Origin: Cordylochernes scorpioides
Lineage: Eukaryota > Arthropoda > Arachnida > Pseudoscorpiones > Chernetidae
DNA length: 64,000 bases
NCBI GenBank assembly: GCA_030710605.1
Contig: CP092879.1
Coordinates: 44,459,151-44,523,150, forward strand
Reading direction: 5' to 3'
Of this stretch, positions 32,201 to 41,472 are shown piece by piece. A program made the translations under genes and the position numbers. The stretch's first letter is position 1; every line of letters begins with the position of its first letter. Under the pieces are notes generated by a model. That model worked only from the letters and a program-made list of their open reading frames with translations, did no database searches and was not told the DNA's origin.

Positions 32201-33039
32201 ATAAACCTTGTGGCTGAATGAATTTAGAAATTTGATAATATTTACATAGTTTTATATTGAAAATAGAGCAATCCATATTTAATTCATTAGATAATAAAGA
32301 GGCATATATTGGATTTCAGTGGATAGAGAAATGTTAGACCAGTTGTACCAAGGTTTGTACATATACACACATTCTACTTTTTCCGATAATTCTTGGGTCT
32401 ATTCTGTCTTTTTATTATAATTAAAACATTTAGCTACAACAGCAAATGGTAAAGGAATAGACCAGATATATATCCTTGCACTCTAAATCTCGCAAATGTT
32501 CTTTTCTAAAGTTTCTATATGATTCAAGCAAACTCAAAGGGAATAGTAGATGAACTAGATGTAAGATATAGAGTTTATAGATAGATCATGGTCCTCTCTA
32601 AAAACTCTACCTATGTTTTTGAAATCGACTTAGTGGCAATTGACTAGACATTGGACTAGACCATGGTAGACCAAGCAGCAATAGACTGACCAAGAGCGAC
32701 CAATCTCTATATTCAAGATAATTTCTATCTAATATAACGTTAGGTTTCCATCAGCGTCTACAGAGAGATCGTCCTCTCGAGCTCCTATGTAAATTACTCC
32801 AGAGAAGCCATAGTAGCATCAAGCAGCAATAGACAACTCACCAAGAGCGACCAGCCAATCTCTATCTTCAAGATAATTTCTATCTAATATAACGTAAAGT
32901 TTACATCGACGTCTACAGAGAGATTGTCCTCTCGAGCTCCTATGTACATTATTCCAAGTCCAGAAGCCATGGTAGACCAAGCAGTAATAGACTCACCAAG
33001 AGCGGCCAGGAGCAGAAGGATGCAAGCTGCGGAGATCAT
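23021..33039 (-). CDS. DUF1397 / 27-kDa hemolymph glycoprotein-like gene (5 exons)
   Basis: Five exons on the minus strand join in frame to a 225-residue secreted protein: 33039-32997, 29322-29199, 26872-26733, 25301-25169 and 23258-23021. It starts with a signal peptide (MISAACILLLLAAL), likely cut near residue 17, followed by 14 cysteines in the mature chain. Key segments are DPCAPAVLDTC, ADECSKNYIKSC, EVQSWC, MLPCIAKNQPKLDSC, an adjacent Cys pair split by the last intron, RNCLREGLAEC, and two overlapping N-glycosylation sites near the end (NNST). Size, signal peptide and Cys pattern fit the arthropod DUF1397 family of abundant hemolymph proteins whose biochemical role is not established. 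Intron 2 uses a GC donor. Introns 1 and 4 hold extra copies of neighbouring splice sites. A diverged paralog faces it tail-to-tail. Confidence 0.85.
23245..23648. repeat. tandem repeat copying the exon-5 acceptor
   Basis: Four copies starting at 23245, 23336, 23448 and 23551 (spacing 91, 112, 103). Each includes, on the minus strand, the acceptor and first bases of exon 5 (TCCAG followed by CCGCTTCGACAGTC or a variant). Only the first copy is the real exon edge; the others lie in intron 4. Variant acceptors read CCAACCTC, CCAGCCGC and CCATTCGC, so one copy keeps a perfect AG. Confidence 0.85.
23690..23870. repeat. foldback element in intron 4
   Basis: TATATAAATAAGAAATGGA plus GCATTAAAGCACGAAT is inverted at 23825-23865, with about 100 bases between arms. 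No coding. Confidence 0.7.
24405..25110. repeat. tandem repeat in intron 4, ~90-130 bp x 6-7
   Basis: Repeated order: ACTTGAATGCTATTTAATAC, CCTTGACAAGAGGCAAGAAAG, GCTGTTAATATGATC, AAAATCTAGCGA, CATCCCAACAAAG. Copies vary in length and one contains an ~80-base insert near 24640. Noncoding. Confidence 0.75.
25169..25301 (-). CDS. DUF1397 gene exon 4
   Basis: 133 nt between ATGTGCAG and GTGAGT. Encodes IVEMLPCIAKNQPK to NMIPHAC plus the first two bases of the next Cys codon. Confidence 0.88.
25352..25382 (+). repeat. tRNA-like T-arm remnant
   Basis: GTGGG-TTCGATT-CCCAT folds as a T arm with the box-B sequence GGTTCGATTCC, followed by an acceptor-like CCCTGGA. No 5' half is seen. Probably a SINE or tRNA pseudogene fragment. 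Confidence 0.3.
25965..26120 (+). repeat. dispersed repeat, copy 1 (inverted at 30490-30630)
   Basis: CTGGCTTAAGGCG, ACATAATGTACAAA, TTGAGCCGGCCATCGGGAAA and AACAACAACGAG appear in the same order, inverted, at 30490-30630, with (AT)n runs next to both. No recognisable protein. Confidence 0.65.
26366..26580 (+). mobile_element. TIR element of the CACTCATGGACAAAAC family, near complete
   Basis: Left end GACTCATGGACAAAACTTAA, right end TTAAGTTTTGCTCATGAGT, internal TTGTGTGTCTTCAATAAAG and GAGTTATTGTCTGAATCCC. About 215 bp, no coding; likely a nonautonomous DNA transposon. Confidence 0.7.
26733..26872 (-). CDS. DUF1397 gene exon 3
   Basis: 140 nt between GTGTAG and GTAAGA. Encodes KEQEADECSKNYIKSC to EVQSWCSDDRMD. 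Same length and phases as the paralog exon at 21711-21850. Confidence 0.88.
26937..27098. repeat. inverted pair of hammerhead-like hairpins
   Basis: ~75-bp arms sharing AATATAAGCTGTAGCAATG, then TTATTCG and a hairpin (GTGGAAGGATTATA ... CGAAAGCTTGC). Lies between exons 2 and 3 of the DUF1397 gene. Confidence 0.65.
27945..28098 (+). repeat. TIR element of the CACTCATGGACAAAAC family, left-truncated
   Basis: Contains AGACAGACAATTTTGTTGAC, CTCGTGTATCTTTAATAAAG and the right end AAGTTTTGTCCATGAGTGTA. Confidence 0.65.
28675..28860. repeat. foldback element
   Basis: ATGAAAATTCGAAACTATCA and CAATATCTACTGCCC are inverted at 28780-28858 (GGGCAGTAGATATT, AGTTTCGAATTTTCAT). The same arms recur at 44225-44300 and in part at 45380-45420. 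Confidence 0.75.
29085..29125 (+). ncRNA. hammerhead-like hairpin (CUGUCGA variant)
   Basis: CCTGTCGA, a GAACC-GAAA-GGTTC hairpin, then GAAAGCTA, 75 bases downstream (minus sense) of exon 2. Fits the CUGUNGA family seen elsewhere in the window. Confidence 0.35.
29199..29322 (-). CDS. DUF1397 gene exon 2
   Basis: Starts after CTCTAG and ends TTCTGCAG followed by GCGAGT. Encodes AGAPDPCAPAVLDTCGRN to DHDGLREFC. 124 nt, phases 1/2. Ending at the nearby GT (9 bases later or so) would shift the frame of exon 3, so the GC donor is preferred. Confidence 0.82.
29377..29550. mobile_element. MITE, pogo-like, TA flanked (second family, copy 1)
   Basis: Ends CAGTAGAACCTCC and GGAGGTTTTCTACTG with TA on both sides, 174 bp. 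A second copy with the same internal sequence (GCCTAATTGCA-like, GAGAGTTGCTAA, AGAGAGGTGTCC) is at 52257-52415. Inserted 55 bases upstream of exon 2 in intron 1. Confidence 0.8.
30040..30160 (+). repeat. dispersed repeat shared with 7843-8147
   Basis: GAGCAATCCATATTTAAATC, AGATAATAAAAAGGCATATA and TTGCCAATAT are shared with 7843-7930. A further partial copy follows at about 30310-30390 and another at 32262-32310. Confidence 0.65.
30490..30630 (-). repeat. dispersed repeat, copy 2 (see 25965-26120)
   Basis: Inverted, diverged copy with TTTCCCGATGGCCGGCTCAA and CGCCTTAAGCCAG. Both copies lie inside introns of the DUF1397 gene. Confidence 0.65.
31365..31405 (+). ncRNA. hammerhead-like hairpin (CUGUAGA variant)
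   Basis: CTCCTGTAGA, AGGACTGACAGGTCT hairpin, GAAAGCTTGA. Near twin at 33480-33520, where the flanks GATACTCCTG and GCTTGAAAATT are also kept. Confidence 0.35.
31406..32620. other. intron 1, no supported feature
   Basis: No gene or element apart from a short dispersed-repeat piece at 32262-32310. AT-rich with scattered stops in all frames. Confidence 0.4.
32625..33005. repeat. tandem repeat copying the exon-1 donor
   Basis: Three ~153-bp copies. Each holds, on the minus strand, the end of exon 1 and the donor: CGCTCTTG followed by GTCAGT (copy at 32691), GTGAGT (copy at 32842) and the true GTGAGT at 32996. Between them lie shared AGATAATTTCTATCTAATAT and GTCCTCTCGAGCTCCTATG. The second copy is a perfect-looking donor 155 bases inside intron 1. 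Confidence 0.85.
32997..33039 (-). CDS. DUF1397 gene exon 1 (signal peptide)
   Basis: ATG at 33039-33037, 14 codons ending ...LAAL, then one base of a split codon before GTGAGT. Sits 30-40 bases downstream of a TATA-like box. The last part of the exon plus its donor is copied twice more in the intron. Confidence 0.85.
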
Positions 33040-33068
33040 GGTTGAGTGGCCAGTCAGGGTCCACTCCC

Positions 33069-33080
33069 GTATTTAAGGGA
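33069..33080 (-). promoter_or_regulatory. candidate TATA box of DUF1397 gene
   Basis: CCTTAAATACGG on the minus strand, about 30-40 bases before the start codon, with a TCA initiator-like site near 33043. CACGTG (about 33089-33094) and TGACGTC-like sequence (about 33113-33121) lie further upstream. A short 5' UTR is implied. Confidence 0.5.
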
Positions 33081-33479
33081 ACGCTGGTCACGTGTTGGCG
33101 GAGTTTCAAGGTGAGACGTCAGCTAGCGCTGTTCAAACACCTTCCGTTTATATAACTCCTCCTCTTCTCTGTCAAGAAATAAATAATTAGATTTTAATAT
33201 ATATGGAAGTGTGACACTTCACTTGTGCTTGCTTGTTTTTTTTTTTCTTTCAGATAGTCCTGTTGCAATTGTGGCTTCGACGCTCATGTCGAAATATTCA
33301 GAATTTGCCTTCTTGTGAAATTGTCAACGCGATATGTAAATAAAATTCTTTATAGAGAAATAAAATATTCGATTTTATATATAACCAACGTAAATATTCA
33401 CAAAATATGTAATAATACAATTATTTATCTTTAATAATATGTAAATAAAAATAGTATTTATCATCAATTTATTAAAGAG

Positions 33480-33520
33480 ATACTCCTGTTGAAGGACTGA
33501 TAAGTCCGAAAGCTTGAAAA
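33480..33520 (+). ncRNA. hammerhead-like hairpin (CUGUUGA variant)
   Basis: CTCCTGTTGA, AGGACTGATAAGTCC hairpin, GAAAGCTTGA. Stem II pairs GGACT/AGTCC fully; position 7 of the core differs from its twin at 31365. Confidence 0.35.
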
Positions 33521-33692
33521 TTAAGTTGAACAAGAAACTTAGCCCTGGAAGCTTTATTTATTTTATAACAATTATTTATATATAATCATTCACTTTAAAT
33601 TATCATGTGCAAAAATATTTCTACATTATGTTTCTTTTAATGTGTTTGTGATGAATTAAATATACGGAGGTAATAAAGGTTAACTACACTAA

Positions 33693-33895
33693 TAGACAAA
33701 ACTTAAGGAAGTTTCATATTTTGATTTTGCCGGTTTTCTGTTTCTTTTTTTTTTTAAGAAGGTAGAGGCAATTTTGTTCACAGTTGGTTATCTCGTGTGT
33801 CTTTAATAAAGATCACTGTATACTTTTCAGAGTTATTGTATGAATCCCGATATACGTGCGAAAATGTATAACTTCCTAAAGTCAATGTGTGTATA
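33693..33895 (+). mobile_element. TIR element of the CACTCATGGACAAAAC family
   Basis: ATAGACAAAACTTAAGGAAG at the left, CTCGTGTGTCTTTAATAAAG, ATTGTATGAATCCCGATATA, and a degraded right end. Confidence 0.6.
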
Positions 33896-35539
33896 TTAAT
33901 ATATACAAATTATCGTGCTAAATTAGTCTCAATGTGAGGTTTAAAAAAACCTGCTGTTGTTGCTTATTCCTCAAGTTGTTTAAACGATCTCCATTAGGTT
34001 CCATTGTCTCAGATTTTCTATTTGAGTTCTGAGGTTTTCCCAGAGATATCTTTTGGAGGATTCGATACAATTTAATAGAACTTCAGGACTGGCTGGTTGG
34101 GAATCGAATTTAGGGCATTTCGAAATTGTTTTGAATTTTTCCATTAAATTTGAGCATTCTAAGATGTCCTGTTCGTAATCTTGAAATCGCCGTTTGTTCT
34201 TCCCTACTGCGGACTGTGCACTTTTGCCTATAATTTTGACGGAAGGTCAATAAAACTATGTTAATTGTCAAATTGTCTTCTCTAGTAAGGGTGTGGAAAG
34301 AAGATTCGTTAGGAATAGGGGTGTACCAGAGGTGGATTTCCAACAAAAATAAAAACAACAACAACAAAAAAAAAACCTTAATAGGAAATAAATATTTATT
34401 TCACACAAAATCTTGCACAAATAGGGTTGTAGTCTTGTAATCGAGGATAAATTTGTAAATATTTTTCATATCTCAAATAAGAATTCTTCTATTAAACTGA
34501 AATATTGACTAAATTTCACACAAATTATAGTGTTTTACCTATCACACAATACATTTCCTTTAGCAAATAATTTTGTTAGTTTTAGAGGGTTAATTAGATT
34601 CAAAATATGTATTCATATTCAGTTATTGTATTATGAAAATATTTACCCATTTGGATATTTTAAATATATGAAGAAATTTGCTTCCTCTCAATAGTTTGGT
34701 CTCGAGATAGAAAGTCTTGGATGTGAAGTTGCAAAATAAATTTTTACACATAAAAAACAACCTTTTTTAAGTAACTGGAAACAACTGATTTACTGAAACA
34801 CAGGAATGAAAAACTAACTTTTTTTTATTACGGTGGATATAACAGGCCCATTCGACAACGCATGATTGCCAGCAATCATAAAAAAAAAAAAAACTCGATT
34901 TAGATAACGTTCCCATCAATTTGATAAAAATTATATAATCATATTGATGCAATGAAAGAAGGGCAAACTTCTTTTCATATGAAGATACTAATGTTACAAA
35001 AAAAAAACGACAAAAGGATGCCTTCGAGGCAGTCTTTTATACCCAATATTATGGAATATATTGTTAAATGACTTACTGAAGAGTTTCGAACATCCACAAA
35101 CACGGAATTATTTTGCTATGCATATGACGTTTCTATCATTTGCTGGAACAAGTTTGTCGAGGTTCTCAAAATATTAAGCGAATGTATTTTATGCTATATA
35201 TATTCTATGCTATGTGATTCAATGGTGTAACAGAAATAGATTATCAATAAGACCAGATAACACTAATTAGAACTTTTTCTATACAAGAAAAACTCACTCT
35301 TTAAGTGATTACTGATAGAATCTAGACGTCCTTTTAGTAAACGACTTGTCTGAGATGTAAATACGGAAAATAATTGTTAATAATCTGTTCAATTCATATT
35401 AATTATATCTTTATGTATTATTATCCTTATAATTCTTGTTTATATGCTGTTGATTAAATGTCCATAAAATGTTTGAATTGTCGAAAATTGTCTCTCCATT
35501 ATTTATATATTTAATATAGAATCGTAAAGATAGATATTG
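33896..35539. other. no supported feature
   Basis: AT-rich. Open frames of up to 85 codons have no motif I recognise. A stretch near 34080-34260 is less AT-rich, without a readable protein. Confidence 0.4.
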
Positions 35540-35685
35540 CCTGGCCGGCATTCATAGTTCTTGAAATTAAAGATACTTCGGTTTGTTTCTTTGCTCCTGA
35601 CGAGGACGAAAGAATTTTGTCAAAACGTCGAGGTAATAAAAATATTTACTGGCCGAAGTATCTTTAATTTCAAGAAATAATTTAG
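35540..35685. repeat. palindromic element with ribozyme-like loop
   Basis: Arms CTTGAAATTAAAGATACTTCGG and inverse; the loop contains CTGACGAGGACGAAAG, which has both hammerhead core strands but no room for a closed stem II. Related palindrome at 22783-22860 lacks the loop. Confidence 0.6.
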
Positions 35686-36519
35686 AATATTATTGACATA
35701 TTGTCTATTGACTTGCTCTATAAATAGTATGGGCCTCACAGTACAATTTGATGATTGAAAATATATAATTTTATGAAAATAATCGTTCAGTGATTTGGTT
35801 GGCCATAGGATATATTATTGTAGTATATGACCCGGCTTTCCTCCGATTTTTCCCTGAGTGAATTTTGGCCAACGAATGTTTCAATAAATATTATTTATTA
35901 TTATTGTATCTTATTATCACTCCAAAGTGAAACAATTTGAAAATTAAAAAAATAATAGAAAAAGTTATAATATCAGTGAAAATTGTACTTGAATTGAAAT
36001 CTCATGGCTACTAATTAGAGTAAGAGTAATATAATTATAATAACCAATATTCACCTGTAAAATATTCACTAGCGGAGAAGCAGGGCGAAGCTGGTTTATT
36101 CAGAGAGTTAGTTATATTCGTATATATTAATTATTAGAATTCATAGCTCTAAAATATGAAAAATGGTTTATTCATATTTTTAGTCTTTGAATAGCTCATA
36201 TGTCAATAAATATATTCTAATACCTACATATGCAATTTTTTTCAATGGTTTATTCAGTCGTTTTGGTGAAGAAAAGTAACAGACAAAATTTATCTTGACA
36301 AGAATAGATTCAGTATTTAGAAGTGGATGTTTTCCCGGAAAATATTGCTTTAACAAATGTTCGTTAGGTAAACTTTCCCCTGGGTAAAAATCAAGTGAGG
36401 CCGAACACATTTGTTGAAAATTATTATTTCCTCAATTTAGGTGTTTATATGAAGCTTAAAAAAAAATATATATATATATATTATCATAACTTTCATCAGT
36501 CTTGTACAGGGCGTGTTAA
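35686..36519. other. no supported feature
   Basis: AT-rich, no gene or repeat recognised. Confidence 0.4.
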
Positions 36520-36755
36520 TGTTATTGTTGTTGTTGTCATGTCCAATGAAGAGCCTCAGATGTCTCTATGCATCTCTATCACAGTAATGTCCTCTATCTT
36601 GGATGTGTAAAGCTGCTGCTCTGAGTCCATGTCAATTCTCTGAGGCCATGAGAATATGTGGGTAGGTGTTAGTTCCACATCAAGACAATTGTTACATGTC
36701 CTGTGGGTTCTTGTGCCATCTGGATGTATTGTCATTCCTTTATAATTTTTCATTC
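36520..36755 (-). pseudogene. LINE C-terminal remnant, copy 1
   Basis: Minus-strand frame with IHPDGTRTHRTCNNC ... VELTPTHIFSW, i.e. a C-x2-C ... H knuckle as in LINE C-termini, ending near MHRDI. A related copy lies at 40005-40265; the two complement each other (the second reads ...ELTLPYIFSYPA). A (TTG)n run sits directly after it. Confidence 0.5.
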
Positions 36756-37429
36756 TGAATCTTGTTCATTAATTCCCTGATATCAATGATCATTTTTAGA
36801 ATGAAAAATAATATACTAACTTTTAAATAATTTTCATATATTTTTCAAAACAAGATTCAATTGCAATGATGTACTTGTAAAAATTTCTTTCGATAATTGT
36901 CAGAAGAAGCTATGAAAAATATCCCCCCATTACGTATAAATCAAAGCGTCCTGTACAAATTTTTCTTTATATACTCTCTCATACAATTCAAATAATAATA
37001 TAATATTAACATTAATTTGATCTAGGGATTATTACAAAAGAGGGGGTTGGGAGATAATTCTACAGAATAAAAGAAAGATGAGAGGAAATTGAGCCATTGA
37101 ATTATAATAAGTTACAACTACAATTGTGACGTATATGAGCAGCTATTATAACATACAAAAACTTCCGTTTTTTTACACCGCCATCAATCTTCTTTGTCAT
37201 AACGAAAATTGCAACTGAATCAACTTTAAAAATCTTTCACAATCCTTTTCAAAGAGGAAATATAAATTATACGTTCGTGAAATCGATAAAGCTTCTTTCT
37301 TAAAAGATTAAACTATCATATTTTGTGTGAAGGATTATAAAGAATTATAGATTTTGAAGAAATTGATAAAGAAATTGGAAGACGTTATTTTGAAAATTTA
37401 TATTAGAATGATAATCCTTCCGAAAAAAA
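36756..37429. other. no supported feature
   Basis: AT-rich, nothing recognised. Confidence 0.4.
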
Positions 37430-37740
37430 CTTTTAAAAACACCTTCTGGTGATTTAGCAACCCACTGAAGACGCTGAAAACTATTTCAGAAAAGAAAAAT
37501 ATAGCAATAGAACTCTATAATTTCTACAGATTAATTGTAAATAGATTCATACACAAAAGAGGTAGCGAGGAAAGTTTAAGAACAGATGTGTAAATAAATC
37601 CCTTTTCAAACAAAGGCTCACGTGCACATGGGGAAAGGTAGAAAAAAATACTGTATTATTTTGTTATTGTATGGCGAATCCATACAGGGCAATGGGCCCT
37701 AATTAAAGCCTTTTTGTTGTTGTTCTTGTTGAAAATCCTT
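37430..37740 (+). repeat. LINE-like 3' end with (TTG)n tail
   Basis: Sense copy of the repeat at 11728-12020: GCAACCCACTGAAGACGCTG, AACAGATGTGTAAATAAATC, CCATACAGGGCAATGGGCCC, TTAAAGCC, then TTGTTGTTG. Confidence 0.6.
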
Positions 37741-37753
37741 CCGAATATATAAC

Positions 37754-38500
37754 ACTAGACGAATGGCCCGGGCAACGCCCGGGTTTTACCCGAGTGCGAA
37801 TATATTTTAAAAACGTTGTCTTGGGTGGTCGCTATAGACGGGGTGGTCTGTATAGACAGGTGTATGTATCACACAGCCGATAACAGGGTTGTCTAGAGTG
37901 GCCGCTATAGACAGGGTGGTCTGTGTAGACAGGTGTATGTATCACACAGCCGATAACAGGGTTGTCTAGAGTGGCCGCTATAGACAGGGTGGTCTGTATA
38001 GACAGGTGTATGTATCACACAGCCGATAACAGGGTTGTCTAGAGTGGCCGCTATAGACAGGGTGGTCTGTATAGACAGGTGTATGTATCACACAGCCGAT
38101 AACAGGGATGTCTAGAGTGGCCGCTATAGACAGGGTGGTCTGTATAGACAGGTGTATGTAACACACTGCTGATAACAGGGTTGCCTAAGGTGACCGCTAT
38201 AGACAGGGTGGTCTGTATAGACAGGTGAATAACACACTAATGATAACAGGGTTGCCTAAGGTGACCGCTATAGACAGGGTGGTCTGTATAGACAGGTGGA
38301 TGTATCACACAGCTGATAACAGGGTTGTCTAGAGTGGCCGCTATAGACAGGTGTATGTATCACACAGCTGATAACAGGGTTGTCTAGAGGGGGGTAGGGA
38401 GGTCACGTGTTCGCCGGCGGCAGCCAATGGGCGCGCATTCTATCCGTGAACGGTGACGGTGAGCTTCATAATAAGGCAATTATATAAGTAGATCAAATGA
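37754..38500 (-). mobile_element. Helitron-like nonautonomous element
   Basis: On the minus strand the end reads AACCCGGGCGTTGCCCGGGCC, a CCCGGGC-GTT-GCCCGGG hairpin, then about 10 bases and CTAG followed by T. A hairpin shortly before CTRR at an A/T target is the Helitron 3' signature. The body is a 73-bp minisatellite (37820-38395), as known for DINE/Helentron-type elements. The other boundary is not clear; 38500 is a guess near a GC-rich block and TTATATAAGTAGAT. A hairpin relative is at 54302-54330. Confidence 0.5.
37820..38395. repeat. minisatellite, 73 bp x ~8
   Basis: Unit contains GTATGTATCACACAGCCG, ATAACAGGGTTGTCTAGAG, TGGCCGCTATAGACAGGG and TGGTCTGTATAGACAGG. Copies at 37868, 37941, 38014 and 38087 are exactly 73 bases apart; later copies have small deletions. 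CTATAGACAGG is also the terminal motif of the MITEs at 8555 and 19211. Confidence 0.9.
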
Positions 38501-40004
38501 AGGCCACTGCGAATTAAGTATCTCAGTTTGTAGAATTTTCAATTTTGAACATATATCTTCAAAGCTACATTAGTACACGCTAATAAAATCTGATATATGA
38601 AAAAGGGCCATTACTGACCGCTCAAATGAGAATTTTTAAATGGCAAACCGCGCATTCTACCGGAATAAATATGAACTTTTCTGAAAATTTTAAACATTTT
38701 TAATTTTAGCGCTATTTTTTAAAAATATAAATAATTGAAATTTTTTCTACAGCCTTTATTCAGCGATGATAAAAGAATGAAAGAGGTAGGGTATGGCTCA
38801 TCAATGGTGAATTGTCCTAACGGTTTCGTCTATTTTATTATTTGCCATTCGTTATTTTATTTATTCTAGGTTAATAATGATATTAACTTTTCTGTTTTTG
38901 AATAATGTTCTATCGCTTCTGTCTTTATTTACATACTCCTAGTTATTATGTCGATATTGTATAATATTGTCTCATTTTTATAATAAGTCAAATATAGACA
39001 AAATATCAATTATTTTACTCTAACAGAATAGTGTATACATTTTTTTCTGTAAATCTTGAAATACTCTCACTTTTGCGTTTTGTATTGTTGTCCAGCATGG
39101 GGCGCTGTAGGATAGCATTTTTTAACGACACATTTTAAAGTAATTTTCTACTGATTGGTTAACCGAAAAATATATAAGGATAGAATTGTTTAACTTTCAT
39201 AAAGCGTTAGAGAACAAGGTAATCTCTAAGAACTAAAATTACAGAACAATTTCCTTCCATAGTTAATTTTTATAGTTATGTTGAATACTTTGATTTACTT
39301 TTCATTTTCGCTCCTTTCCTTTGTTTTTTTTTTCTTTTTCTCCATGAAAATGATGTATGGCGAATCATTACAGGACGGAAATGTCGTAATAAAGCTGTTG
39401 TTGTTGTTTGGGTAACCGAAAATTTCTGATAACTGGCGCCATCTTTAGGAATAAATAATAAATAATTGTTGTTAACTTTTTAATTCTATAATATCAGTTA
39501 ACTAATCTGTCTTAATAAATCAAGATAAGCCACAACGTGTTACAAGTCTAACAGCCCGAAAGTGCAAGTCATCAGCATCTTTCAATTGGACCATCAGGAA
39601 ATATATTTTTTCAAACTTACTGTGGCCAGTACTTTTCCTCTTTTATTCTATTTTTCAGAAAGTATAAGTTCAGCAACAAGGGAATAAAAGAATAAACTTT
39701 ATCTATAGGATTAAAAACCTTTAAAGGAAGAATTACAAAGTATCTTTCTTAAAAACTTCATTTGATGAACAACCAGCTATCTGAACGACTAATTTTTAAA
39801 AAATGTGTGTGATTTGTCTGATCTAATTCAACCGCATGATCACCTATATTCAGGAGAGATCAGTTTAATGTTTTGGTCGGTTTCTTATATAGGATGTGAG
39901 AAACAATATACATTTAATTGATTAATGAAAGACTATACTACTATAATTGTTTAATCTTGTCATTGTTGATATCACTTCTTTGTTTGTTTACTTTTATTTT
40001 TTAT
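38501..40004. other. no gene; LINE-type tail at 39350-39420
   Basis: GTATGGCGAATCATTACAGG ... AATAAAGC plus TTGTTGTTG at 39356-39410 is another LINE-like 3' end. 38790-38830 resembles the arm of the 44-45 kb inverted repeat. Nothing else recognised. Confidence 0.5.
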
Positions 40005-40265
40005 TTAATCCAAGTATACGTTCTTGTTATTGTCGTGTCTAAAGAACAGATGTCTCCATATATCTCTATCACAGCAGTCGCAATGTTCTCCATCTTGGTT
40101 GTGTAAAAGCTGCTGTTCTGGGTATATGTCAATTTTCTGCAAGGCTGCGACCATTGCTGGATATGAGAATATGTAGGGAAGTGTAAGTTCCACACCAGGA
40201 TATTTGTTACATGTCCTGTAGGTTCTTGTGTCATCTGGATGTATTATCATTCCTTTTTAGTGTTT
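40005..40265 (-). pseudogene. LINE C-terminal remnant, copy 2
   Basis: Aligns by eye over ~240 bases with 36520-36755. Minus-strand reading: IHPDDTRTYRTCNK ... VELTLPYIFSYPAMVAALQKID ... EQQL. Frames shift between copies, so both are dead. Confidence 0.5.
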
Positions 40266-41041
40266 CATTCTGTGTCTTGTTATTGCATGAGTTTATTTTC
40301 CATATTGGACCTTACCTTGTCTTTTGTTTAATTATCTTGTATTTTTCAAAGCATCAGCATCAAATACTGACATTAACATTAATTATATCAAATATTTGTC
40401 TTTTCAAAATTTACAGTACGAATCATTATGGCGTCAACAATTCTTTTGATCTCTATATTTCGACACACACAATATTGGAGTGCAATAAAACTTCTCCTGC
40501 TCATAAAACAATTAATCTTTTTTTATGATCAAGGAATTTTCATCTTCATGTAAAAGTGTTCATATACTTTCGCGGTTTGAAGAGGTAATAACAAGAATGT
40601 ATTTGATAGAATTATGTCCACAGTTTTTAAAAATAAAATTATAATGTCAGTTAGAAGTATGTTTTAATAGAAAAATGAAAAACCAAATAAAAATTAATAA
40701 TCACACCAACCTCACCATATTTTTACAAATAATTAAATTTCGTTTCAACAAAGCTTGTCATAGTAGAAGTGTCTTGATGAAAACAGGCTCGCAGCTTTTC
40801 GACCTATCGAAAAATCAAAGAATTTTTAGATCTGTATGATTATTTCATTAATTTTTACCTTACAATTAATAAAGAACACACATCAAAGAAATTCTTAAAT
40901 ACTTTGATTTTAGGAGAAATGTATCTTCTGATCGTGCAACTAAAAGTTGATTATTGTTTGCACCATATAAAAAAATACCCATTCTCTTTTTTCAGAAACA
41001 ACAAAGACCAGCTTTTTTTTGTCATTGAGGTACAGCTTGCA
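40266..41041. other. no supported feature
   Basis: AT-rich. A 105-codon frame at 40211-40528 has no recognisable motif. Confidence 0.4.
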
Positions 41042-41081
41042 TCACGCTAATGACGGTCAACAGCCTGAAACGCGTACGTGG
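41042..41081 (+). ncRNA. degenerate hammerhead ribozyme
   Basis: UCACG, CUAAUGA, CGGU-CAACA-GCCU, GAAACGCGUA, CGUGG. Stem II keeps pairing with different bases from the main family, stem I keeps a G-U pair and H17 is A, but core G5 is A. Probably inactive. Confidence 0.6.
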
Positions 41082-41275
41082 TTAGCTTATCTTGATTAAT
41101 CAAGAAATGGTATTTGGCCAATTCTGGAATAATTAAAAATCAATGATTAGTTGATATCTATTCTGAAATATGGCGCAAGCCATCAGAAACTTTTATTTGC
41201 AAATTCAGGAGATGCCTTCACATTCTAATTTATCAAACTGATCCCAGTACAATTACACTTTTGTATCATTTATTT
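41042..41275 (+). repeat. diverged retrozyme-family copy
   Basis: Same order as in the 352-bp units: ribozyme remnant, TCTTGATTAATCAAGAAAT, ATTTGGCCAA, ATCAATG-ATTAGTTGAT, then a GGCGCAAGCCATC hairpin and GGAGATGCCTTC. A shorter relative is at 30790-30865. Confidence 0.65.
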
Positions 41276-41472
41276 TCATAATTTATTATCAGTGTATTAA
41301 ATAAACGAAAAATCAGTCAAAATAAAAAAACAAAAAACTAAGTCTGCTTTTAAGGAGCGCTAATATTCTACCTTTTTTTAGGAAAAATATAAGGAAATAG
41401 CTAAATTCTTATTTTGCATATCTATCTATTTAGCCTAGCAATATTTTAATAAATTAACAAGCTCCACATTTA

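Noticed and set aside
35605-35635. CTGACGAGGACGAAAG as a hammerhead.
   Set aside because: Only four bases separate CUGACGA from GAAA, so stem II cannot close; kept only as a palindrome loop note.
37820-38395. Regular 73-bp repeats as a CRISPR-like array.
   Set aside because: There are no unique spacers; whole units repeat, and the genome is eukaryotic.
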